Part shown: positions 1-5,206 of the stretch, piece after piece
Numbering within the stretch: position 1 is the stretch's first letter
Layout: each line of letters starts with the position of its first letter
Assembly: GCA_030039915.1 (NCBI GenBank)
Contig: JASHUP010000241.1
Coordinates: forward strand, 1-9,454
Direction of reading: 5' to 3'
From: Thermoplasmata archaeon
GTDB taxonomy: Archaea > Thermoplasmatota > Thermoplasmata > UBA184
Length of the DNA: 9,454 nucleotides
Position numbers and translations under genes: made by a program
The notes under the pieces: generated by a model
Told to the model about the DNA's origin: nothing
Seen by the model: the letters and a program-made list of their open reading frames with translations, nothing else
Database searches by the model: none

Positions 1-270
1 CGCGAAGAGGAGGGTCGACACGACCGAGCCGACGGAGACGAACGCCATGATCGACGCGAAGATCTTCGAATTGTCGGTGGTCAGCGTAATCGGCGGTCCT
101 TGGCCGGTCGCGAGCATGCTCTCGAAGTAGAACGAGTCCACCGGGGAGAGTCCGGCGACCAGATGGAAACCGAGGGTCCCTAGCCCGAGGACCAGCCCGA
201 TGCCGAGGAGGGCGTAGATCAGTCGTCGAACGGTCGCGTGCAGCCGCCGGTGGTGCGTGGGAGGCGTCAT
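1..270 (-). CDS. Two-TM ion-channel-like membrane protein, N-terminal part (runs off the left edge)
   Basis: Reading the minus strand from ATG at 270 gives 90 codons open to the window edge. After a basic, cytoplasm-like N-terminus (HHRR, VRR), residues 17-40 form a hydrophobic helix with LGFHL at its end. Residues 43-56 (SPVDSFYFESMLAT) look like a pore-helix re-entrant segment, followed by GQGPP and LTTDNSKIF. Residues 68-90 form a second hydrophobic helix. This layout matches small 2-TM potassium-channel-like proteins often annotated as hypothetical. The canonical TVGYG filter is absent, so potassium conduction is not supported. A TATA-like TTAATA about 28 bases upstream favours the ATG at 270. 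An in-frame ATG at 282 would lie upstream of the predicted transcript start. The gene is divergent from the amidohydrolase. The remaining C-terminus lies outside the window. Confidence 0.75.
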   Translation of the reverse strand, partial: MTPPTHHRRLHATVRRLIYALLGIGLVLGLGTLGFHLVAGLSPVDSFYFESMLATGQGPPITLTTDNSKIFASIMAFVSVGSVVSTLLFA

Positions 271-295
271 TCCGCCGACCATCCGCGAAGATTCG

Positions 296-301
296 TTAAT
301 A
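296..301 (-). promoter_or_regulatory. TATA box of the channel-like gene
   Basis: TTAATA (TATTAA on the minus strand) sits in GC-rich sequence. It is centred about 28 bases before the ATG at 270, consistent with a leaderless or near-leaderless archaeal transcript. Assigned by spacing only. Confidence 0.5.
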
Positions 302-381
302 CGTTCGGGCCGCACGCGCATCCGGTCCGCTCGGAGCGACCGCGCTCCCCGGCTCTTCCCTTGGGCCGCGGTGAGAACCGC

Positions 382-387
382 TTTAAT
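382..387 (+). promoter_or_regulatory. TATA box of the amidohydrolase gene
   Basis: TTTAAT is centred 25-26 bases before the GTG at 410. It overlaps an in-frame ATG at 386, which therefore should not be the start. It is the only AT-rich hexamer nearby. Confidence 0.6.
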
Positions 388-409
388 GCGGAACCGAGTC
401 CCCGCCGTC

Positions 410-1729
410 GTGCCAACCTCCGGTCGTCCGCGGTCGATCGTGTTCCGCGGTGGCCTCCTCGTGACCCAGGACCCGGCCCGACGGGTCCGGCGGGGGGACC
501 TGCAGGTCGAGGACGGCCGGATCGCGTCGGTCGGGGACGTCGGCCGGGGCGGAGCGGACGAAGAGGTCGACGCCTCGGGCTTCGCGATCGTCCCCGGGTT
601 CGTGAACGCCCACACCCACGTCGCGATGGCCCCGCTGCGCGGGATCGCGGACGACCGTGAGCTCGGCGGGTTCCTCGAGACGCTGTTTGCCGTCGACGCG
701 CGTCGCACCGAGTCGGACGTCGAGGCGGGAGCCCGGGCAGGGATCGCGGAGATGCTGCTGTCGGGAACGACTTCGTTCTTGGACCTCTACTACTTCGAGG
801 ACGCGGTCGCCCGTGCGGTCGAGTCGCTGGGAATTCGCGGTTTCCTCGGCTGGGCGGTCCTTGACCCCGAACTGACGACGCAGAAGGGGATCCCGATCGA
901 CAACGCACGGGAGTTCATCCAACGCTGGAAGGGCCACGAGCTCGTCGCCCCCCTGGTCGCTCCCCAGGGGGTTTACGTCTGCGGCCAGGAGACGTGGCTT
1001 CGGGCCCGCGACCTCGCGGAGGCCGAGGGGACGCTGGTTCACTACCATCTCGCCGAGACCCGGCGCGAGGTCCACGAGCATCAGTCGAAGACCGGTCGGC
1101 GACCGGTCGTGTGGCTCGAGCAGATCGGGTTCCTCGGTCCGCGTTCGGTGGCGGCGCATGCTGTCTGGCTGACCGGCGAGGAGATCGGGCTCCTCGCCCG
1201 ACGGCAGGTCGGGATCGCTCACTGCGCGAGCTCGAACCTCAAGCTCGCCTCCGGAGGCGTCGCTCCGGTGGTGGAGCTCCGTGCGGCGGGCGCGACCGTC
1301 GGGCTCGGCACCGATTCGGTGGCGAGCAACAATTCCCTCTCGATGCTCCGCGAGATGCACATCGCCGGGCTGGTCCAGAAGAATCAGCGCTGGGATGCGA
1401 CCGCGCTCTCCGCTCAGGAACTCCTCGATTTCGCGACCCTCGATGGTGCCCGTCTGCTCGGACGCCCGTCCGAACTCGGTTCTCTCGAAGCCGGCAAGCA
1501 GGCCGACTTCTCGCTCTTCCGGCTCGACCACCCCTCGATGTTCCCGGCCCGACCCGAAGCGGTCGTTTCGCACCTCGCCTACGCCGCGTCCGACGAGGCG
1601 ATCGATTCGGTGTACGTTGCGGGGGCGCCGGTCGTCCGACACCGCACGCTCGTCCGGGCCGACTGGAATGTCCTGCGACGGGCCGGAGAGACCGCCGCCG
1701 AAGCGCTCTGGTCCGCGCGCCCGAAGTGA
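410..1729 (+). CDS. Amidohydrolase of the MTA/SAH/5'-deoxyadenosine deaminase type
   Basis: Metal-dependent hydrolase predicted to deaminate an adenine nucleoside by-product of SAM chemistry (S-adenosylhomocysteine, methylthioadenosine or 5'-deoxyadenosine) to the inosine form in the cytoplasm. From GTG 410 it is 439 aa, usual for the family. Visible motifs are NAHTHVAM (metal ligands H68 and H70), YHLAET (H213 metal, E216 catalytic), AHAVWL (H250, catalytic), IAHCASSN (H271) and GTDSVASNN (D302, metal and catalytic). These match the ligand pattern known from Tm0936-type deaminases. The C-terminal part (LGSLEAGKQADFSLF) is the usual small beta domain. The GTG start is chosen because TTTAAT lies 26 bases upstream. 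A longer reading frame back to 257 would start before the promoter. Archaeal relatives include DadD, but the exact substrate cannot be read from sequence. Other amidohydrolases such as guanine deaminase or atrazine chlorohydrolase-like enzymes share the fold. Confidence 0.9.
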   Translation: MPTSGRPRSIVFRGGLLVTQDPARRVRRGDLQVEDGRIASVGDVGRGGADEEVDASGFAIVPGFVNAHTHVAMAPLRGIADDRELGGFLETLFAVDARRTESDVEAGARAGIAEMLLSGTTSFLDLYYFEDAVARAVESLGIRGFLGWAVLDPELTTQKGIPIDNAREFIQRWKGHELVAPLVAPQGVYVCGQETWLRARDLAEAEGTLVHYHLAETRREVHEHQSKTGRRPVVWLEQIGFLGPRSVAAHAVWLTGEEIGLLARRQVGIAHCASSNLKLASGGVAPVVELRAAGATVGLGTDSVASNNSLSMLREMHIAGLVQKNQRWDATALSAQELLDFATLDGARLLGRPSELGSLEAGKQADFSLFRLDHPSMFPARPEAVVSHLAYAASDEAIDSVYVAGAPVVRHRTLVRADWNVLRRAGETAAEALWSARPK

Positions 1730-1742
1730 TCCGCGCCCCGGT

Positions 1743-2342
1743 TCACGCGCGGGCGAGCGCGTCCGAGAGGTGGGCGGCGAGCTTCCAGGCGAGCGACTCC
1801 GGAGTTCCCTGGATGCCCAGCTCGCGCAGCGAGGTCAGTCGTTCGAGCGACGGAGCAGAGAGGTGGAAGACGGTTCGGAGCAGCGGTCGGTCGAGTTCCA
1901 GGGGAACGATCCCCGCATGCAGGAGGGCGCTCGGGTTCACGTGCTGGGCCGCGCCGCCGACGACTTTGCCCCCTGAGGTGAGCACGGAGCCCCGGGCGCT
2001 GAGAAGGCAGTAGTCCGGGTCGGTTCCCGGAGGGTCCGACCAGGTCGCGGGAACGCCGCGCTCGGTGAGAAATCCGGTCACGCCGGCGCCGAGTCGAGCG
2101 TACGCATGCACGTAGTCCCCTCCCACGCGAGGGTCCTCCCGCGGCAGCACCACGGCCCAGGCGAGGTCTCCGGGAGCGTGGAGCACGCCGCTGCCCCCGG
2201 TCGATCGCCGAACCGTCGCCACTCCGGCGTGCGCCGCCTCGACCAGATACCGAGCGTCGGTCGGAACTCCCACCCCGTAGGAGACCGACCGGTCGGTGAG
2301 GACGGCCGCACGCACGGCCGGAGTGGCCCGACGCAGGATCAC
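1743..2342 (-). CDS. lplA: Lipoate-protein ligase A family (BPL/LplA/LipB fold); N-terminus lacks a start codon
   Basis: Predicted to activate lipoate (or octanoate) with ATP and attach it to a lysine of lipoyl domains such as GcvH or 2-oxoacid dehydrogenase E2. From the first in-frame start (GTG 2342) it is 199 aa. Motifs are RRSTGGSGVLHAPGDLAW (residues 45-62, the RR-GG-H-GDL substrate/ATP loop), GGKVVGGAAQ (124-133, with K126 as the expected catalytic lysine) and LLHAGIVPLELD (140-151). Upstream of the GTG, the same frame encodes TTWVDVRVSCSENVRTDE, which resembles the ENxxxDE N-terminus of the family, so the real protein probably starts further upstream. The frame is open to a stop at 2475-2477 but contains no ATG, GTG or TTG. 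An ATG at 2464 lies in another frame, just before a G6 run. It resembles Thermoplasma LplA, where a separate C-terminal partner (LplB) is needed. No such partner is visible here. Convergent with the amidohydrolase, 13 bases apart. Confidence 0.82.
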   Translation of the reverse strand: MILRRATPAVRAAVLTDRSVSYGVGVPTDARYLVEAAHAGVATVRRSTGGSGVLHAPGDLAWAVVLPREDPRVGGDYVHAYARLGAGVTGFLTERGVPATWSDPPGTDPDYCLLSARGSVLTSGGKVVGGAAQHVNPSALLHAGIVPLELDRPLLRTVFHLSAPSLERLTSLRELGIQGTPESLAWKLAAHLSDALARA

Positions 2343-2482
2343 CTCGTCCGTCCGGACGTTCTCCGAACAGGAGACCCGGACATCGACCCACGTCGTGAGG
2401 CCCGGGCGACGCGGAGGTGACGGAGCGGCCGGTCGACCCGTCGGAATGGACCGTCCCCCCGCATCTTGGGGGCCTCAAAAGG

Positions 2483-2488
2483 CTAAGA
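2483..2488 (+). promoter_or_regulatory. Weak TATA-like element before the PRX-like gene
   Basis: CTAAGA within the locally AT-rich stretch 2475-2490 is centred 25-26 bases before the ATG at 2511. The match is weak and rests on spacing. Confidence 0.35.
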
Positions 2489-2510
2489 AGACGCCGTCGC
2501 TCGTTCGGAC

Positions 2511-3062
2511 ATGGCGGAACTGAGCGAATTCCGGCTCCATGCCGGAGATCCTGCCCCCGAATTCGCGCTCCCGGGCGTCGACGGCAAGACGTACCGGCTC
2601 GAAGATTTCTCCGACCGATCGCTCCTGCTCGTCGTGTTCTGGTGCAACCATTGTCCGTACGTGCAAGCATGGGAGGGACGGATGGTCGAGATCGGCCACC
2701 GATATCTCCCGAAGGGGGTCGGCATCGTACTCATCAATTCGAACGACGCGCGGGCGTACCCGGAGGACCGCCTCGAGTCGATGGTGCGGCGCGCGGCCGA
2801 GAAGAAGTACCCGTTCCCATATCTCTACGACGAGTCCCAGGCGGTCGCGCACAGCTACGGCGCGCTCGTGACCCCTCACCCGATGTTGTTCGGGAAGGAC
2901 CGCACCCTGCTCTTCCAGGGTCGGATCGACAACGACCACCAACATCCCGAGAAGGCGAGCCAGCCGTACCTTGCGCGCGCGCTCGACCAGGCGCTGGCCG
3001 GAACAGCAGTGGCTCCCTCCGAACTACCGGTCGCCGGCTGTACGGTCAAGTGGAAGCCCTGA
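2511..3062 (+). CDS. Thioredoxin-fold AhpC/TSA family protein (PRX-like1 type, CNHC motif)
   Basis: Cytoplasmic thioredoxin-fold protein of 183 aa. It opens with the AhpC/TSA signature GDPAPEFALPGVDGK (residues 12-26), then LLLVVFWCNHCPYV, where C45 and C48 form a CxxC pair at the peroxiredoxin/thioredoxin active-site position. The middle part (IVLINSND, YPFPYLYDESQAVAHSYGA, TPHPMLF) has the conserved TP cis-proline region. It continues with FQGRIDN and ends in the typical PVAGCTVKWKP with C177. This combination matches the PRX_like1 group, annotated 'thioredoxin family protein', a probable thiol oxidoreductase or peroxidase whose substrate is not established. There is no signal peptide or TM segment. 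The ATG start fits a leaderless transcript. Its 3' end overlaps the convergent nop5 gene by 39 bases. Confidence 0.88.
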   Translation: MAELSEFRLHAGDPAPEFALPGVDGKTYRLEDFSDRSLLLVVFWCNHCPYVQAWEGRMVEIGHRYLPKGVGIVLINSNDARAYPEDRLESMVRRAAEKKYPFPYLYDESQAVAHSYGALVTPHPMLFGKDRTLLFQGRIDNDHQHPEKASQPYLARALDQALAGTAVAPSELPVAGCTVKWKP

Positions 3063-4070
3063 CCCGGTTTCCGACGCCCGCGGGTGTCCGGGCCGGGCGC
3101 GTCGGGCCTTGAGCTCCCCCCGGCGTGCTTCGAACGACGCGAGCAAGCTGGGGTCGAGGGCCGTGCCCTCGTGGTCGAGCCGTGCGGCGATCGCGACCTT
3201 GCCGGCGAGCGCCCGCGAGAGCTTGCCGCGATCGGCTCGAGGGGCTGACTGGATGGCGGGGTGCACGAACAGGAGTCCGTGCCGCGGGGGCGGGGCACGC
3301 CCCCGGAGGTGCTCAAAAAATGCCTTCTCGGCGCCCAGCACCTGCACGGTGCTCGACGGAAGTCGGGCGAGCCGGTCGAGCCCTCCCGCCTGGGCGACCA
3401 TTCGCGCGGCGAGCTCCGGTCCGAGGAGAGCCGTGAGGTTGGGGGTCCGCGACGGCGACGAGGCACTCACCGCGTCTTCGAGCAGCGCGCGGACCTCGCC
3501 CACCCCCCGGTAAAGTTCGCCGAGCCGGCGACGCGCCTCGAGCAGGCCGGGATCCGCGGGGGCGAGACCGGGTCGCGACGTCCCTTCCGCCGCCGCCTTC
3601 GCCGCGCGGGCGTGGTCGCCCGGGTCGAGCTCGGGGAAGTCGCGAGAAACCCAGCTGCCGAGCCGCTCGCCGAGGAGATTGCGAATCCGGTCGAGGTCGG
3701 AGGTCGCACGGACGGCCTCCTGAACGTGGATCGAAGGGTCCCACGCCGCCTCCAAAGCGACCTCGGCGTCCCCCAGAAGCGCCGCCGCGAGCAGCGACCG
3801 ATCCGGTGGATGGACCGACGCCGGCACCGAGAGCGGGGCGTTCGGGTCCCATCGCAAACCGTGACCCGCGAGGCGCCGATCGCGCGTGACCCATCCCGAG
3901 GCGTCCCCGAGCCGGAGGAGTTGCTCTTCTTCTGGAGTCAGTCGGCCCTCGCGTCGCAATCGCGCCCGTTCGGCCAGCTGGGTCGGTTCCGCCGTCGCAG
4001 GAACGGCCTCCAGGACCTGGTCTCCGTCGACCAGGTACGTGCCGAACCACGTCGTGACCACGCTCTTCAC
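3024..4070 (-). CDS. nop5: Nop5/Nop56-type box C/D RNP core protein
   Basis: Archaeal homologue of Nop56/Nop58. It bridges L7Ae-bound box C/D guide RNA and fibrillarin in the 2'-O-methylation RNP that modifies rRNA and tRNA. Order of parts: an alpha/beta N-terminal fibrillarin-binding region (about residues 1-110), the conserved DRIRNLLGERLGSWVSRDFPEL motif region (127-148), a helical coiled-coil segment (about 155-205), then the NOP domain. The NOP domain contains LLGPELAARMVAQAGGLDRL, PSSTVQVLGAEKAFF (238-252), RHGLLFVHPAI and RGKLSRALAGKVAIAARLDH. The C-terminus is short and basic. GTG 4070 (MKSVVTTW) is preferred because the TATA box lies exactly 26 bases upstream. GTG 4082 would add four residues. 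The fibrillarin gene, often adjacent in archaea, is not in this window. Its last 39 bases overlap the convergent PRX-like gene. Confidence 0.9.
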   Translation of the reverse strand: MKSVVTTWFGTYLVDGDQVLEAVPATAEPTQLAERARLRREGRLTPEEEQLLRLGDASGWVTRDRRLAGHGLRWDPNAPLSVPASVHPPDRSLLAAALLGDAEVALEAAWDPSIHVQEAVRATSDLDRIRNLLGERLGSWVSRDFPELDPGDHARAAKAAAEGTSRPGLAPADPGLLEARRRLGELYRGVGEVRALLEDAVSASSPSRTPNLTALLGPELAARMVAQAGGLDRLARLPSSTVQVLGAEKAFFEHLRGRAPPPRHGLLFVHPAIQSAPRADRGKLSRALAGKVAIAARLDHEGTALDPSLLASFEARRGELKARRARPGHPRASETGSGLPLDRTAGDR

Positions 4071-4092
4071 GGCTCGGGTCACGGCGACCGGG

Positions 4093-4099
4093 ATAAATA
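4093..4099. promoter_or_regulatory. Shared bidirectional TATA box (nop5 / enoyl-CoA hydratase)
   Basis: ATAAATA, read on the other strand as TATTTAT, is the only AT-rich element in the gap between the two divergent genes. Its centre (4096) is 26 bases from the nop5 GTG at 4070 and 28 bases from the hydratase ATG at 4124, so both genes can be transcribed leaderless from it. The flanks differ (GG on the left, GG after the box on the right), so orientation-setting BRE elements are not clear. Confidence 0.65.
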
Positions 4100-4123
4100 G
4101 GACGGCGAGGGTCGGCGGCGCCG

Positions 4124-5014
4124 ATGGGAGCGCCTTCGTCCGAGGACCTCGTCCGATACGAGCGGCGCGGCACGACGGCTCTGCTCACGTTAGACCATCC
4201 GCCGGTCAACGTGCTCTCGCGGAAGGTGCTCGACGCGCTCTCCGCTCGCCTCGCGGAGGCCGAAGCGGATGTTGAGGTCCGCGCGGTGGTGCTGGCGAGC
4301 GCCGCAGCGAAGGCGTTCGCCGCGGGGGCCGACATCCGAGAGATGCAGCCGCTGGATCCCTCGACCGCCCGTCGGCACGGTGGGCGAGGACAAGCGGTGA
4401 CCCGTCAGATCGAGCGGCTGCCGCTTCCCGTGATCGGCGCCGTCCACGGGGTCGCGCTCGGCGGTGGCTGCGAGATCTGTCTTGCCTGCGACTTCCTGGT
4501 AGCCAGCGAGGACGCCCAGTTCGGACAACCCGAAATCAACCTCGGCGTCATGCCCGGCTGGGGCGGAACGCGTCGCCTCCCCCGACGGATCGGGGCCGCA
4601 CGTGCCCGAAGATGGATTCTCGACGGACGTTCGGTTTCCGCGTCCGAGGCACTGGCCGCCGGGTTGGTGGATCGCGTCGTCCCTCGATCGGAACTGCTCC
4701 CGAACGCGCTCGCCCTCGCTGAGACGTTCGCGACCAAAGCGCCGCTTGCGCTCGCGGCCGCGAAGTATGCGATCCTCGAAGCCATGGACCCGAGCATCGA
4801 CGCGGGACTCGCCTACGAGCTCGACCTATGGGCCCGGCTGTTCGGCAGCGAGGGTCAGATCGAGGGAATGGGAGCCTTTCTCGAGAAGCGGCCGCCTCGC
4901 GCGATCACCCGACAGGACTGGCAAGCCGCGTCTGCGGGGTTCCCCTGGGCGCACGGCTCGGAATCCCGGTGGATAGGAAAGCGGAATAAGGAGGAGGCGT
5001 CGAGCCGAGACTGA
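4124..5014 (+). CDS. Enoyl-CoA hydratase/isomerase (crotonase) family protein
   Basis: Crotonase-fold enzyme of 296 aa, predicted to hydrate 2-enoyl-CoA or catalyse a related acyl-CoA reaction in fatty-acid or branched-chain degradation in the cytoplasm. Visible elements are AFAAGADI (residues 64-71, oxyanion-hole strand), HGVALGGGCEICLACDF (108-124, with E117 at the first catalytic glutamate position), FGQPEINLGVMPGWGGTRRLPR (133-154, with E137 as the second catalytic glutamate), and DGRSVSASEALAAGLVDRVVP. Both acid residues present argues for a true hydratase, though the exact substrate is open. After FLEKRPPRAITR, where family members usually stop, about 35 more residues follow (basic, with GKRNKEE near the end). 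The stop codon is separated from tRNA-Thr by one base, so the extension overlaps the tRNA promoter. ATG 4124 lies 28 bases from the TATA box, consistent with a leaderless mRNA. Confidence 0.9.
   Translation: MGAPSSEDLVRYERRGTTALLTLDHPPVNVLSRKVLDALSARLAEAEADVEVRAVVLASAAAKAFAAGADIREMQPLDPSTARRHGGRGQAVTRQIERLPLPVIGAVHGVALGGGCEICLACDFLVASEDAQFGQPEINLGVMPGWGGTRRLPRRIGAARARRWILDGRSVSASEALAAGLVDRVVPRSELLPNALALAETFATKAPLALAAAKYAILEAMDPSIDAGLAYELDLWARLFGSEGQIEGMGAFLEKRPPRAITRQDWQAASAGFPWAHGSESRWIGKRNKEEASSRD
4985..4989 (+). promoter_or_regulatory. Probable TATA element of tRNA-Thr
   Basis: AATAA within GGAATAAGG, embedded in the 3' end of the hydratase gene, is centred about 29 bases before the tRNA 5' end. 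It is the only AT-rich stretch there. Confidence 0.4.
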
Positions 5015-5015
5015 C

Positions 5016-5088
5016 GCCGCGGTGGCTCAGCTGGTAGAGCGGCTCCTTGGTAAGGAGCAGGCCGAGGGTTCAAATCCCTCCCGCGGCT
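5016..5088 (+). tRNA. tRNA-Thr (anticodon GGT), intact, no intron
   Basis: A full cloverleaf of 73 nt can be drawn. The acceptor stem GCCGCGG pairs with CCGCGGC. The D arm is GCTC-AGCTGGTA-GAGC. The anticodon arm is GCTCC-TTGGTAA-GGAGC with GGT at the anticodon, there is a 5-nt variable loop, and the T arm is GAGGG-TTCAAAT-CCCTC. The discriminator is T, and no CCA is encoded. The G1-C72 and C2-G71 pairs fit threonine identity. The 3' half from 5072 is repeated exactly at 7316-7333, so this gene is the probable integration target and its 3' end is now supplied by the inserted element. Confidence 0.96.
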
Positions 5089-5089
5089 G
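5072..5089 (+). repeat. Left attachment-site-like repeat (attL) inside tRNA-Thr
   Basis: AAATCCCTCCCGCGGCTG, running from the T loop to one base past the discriminator, is identical to 7316-7333 in direct orientation. Identity stops on both sides (C versus T before, G versus T after). Integration at the T-arm/acceptor end is the usual habit of tyrosine recombinase elements at tRNA genes. Confidence 0.75.
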
Positions 5090-5090
5090 G

Positions 5091-5099
5091 TTTTTCTCT
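5091..5099 (+). terminator. T-rich terminator after tRNA-Thr
   Basis: TTTTTCTCT begins two bases past the tRNA discriminator, a typical archaeal oligo-T stop. It lies inside the proposed inserted segment, so the element would supply the tRNA's terminator. Confidence 0.5.
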
Positions 5100-5173
5100 C
5101 CGGCCGCCATGATAAGCTTCTTCCGACAGGTTCGGCCGTGGACGACAATCGCTACGGGGGACGCGCGCGAGGC

Positions 5174-5182
5174 CTAATCTAA
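5174..5182 (+). promoter_or_regulatory. TATA-like promoter element of the cyclase gene
   Basis: CTAATCTAA in GC-rich surroundings is centred 29 bases before ATG 5207, giving a leader of a few bases at most. Strength is moderate. Confidence 0.45.
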
Positions 5183-5206
5183 CCGAGAGCGGTCTCGGGG
5201 ATAGGC

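Noticed and set aside
383..1642. 419-codon open frame on the minus strand antisense to the amidohydrolase
   Set aside because: It is rich in Arg/Gly/Asp without domain motifs and mirrors a clearly conserved enzyme on the plus strand. Such antisense frames are expected in GC-rich DNA.
1579..2670. 363-codon minus-strand open frame spanning the lipoate ligase and parts of its neighbours
   Set aside because: It is low-complexity Arg/Gly/Ser/Pro sequence in another frame of lplA, with no motifs, and it overlaps three real genes.
3261..4100. 279-codon plus-strand open frame opposite nop5
   Set aside because: It is a shadow of nop5 whose composition (Arg/Gly/Glu-rich) comes from the reverse complement of conserved NOP-domain codons.
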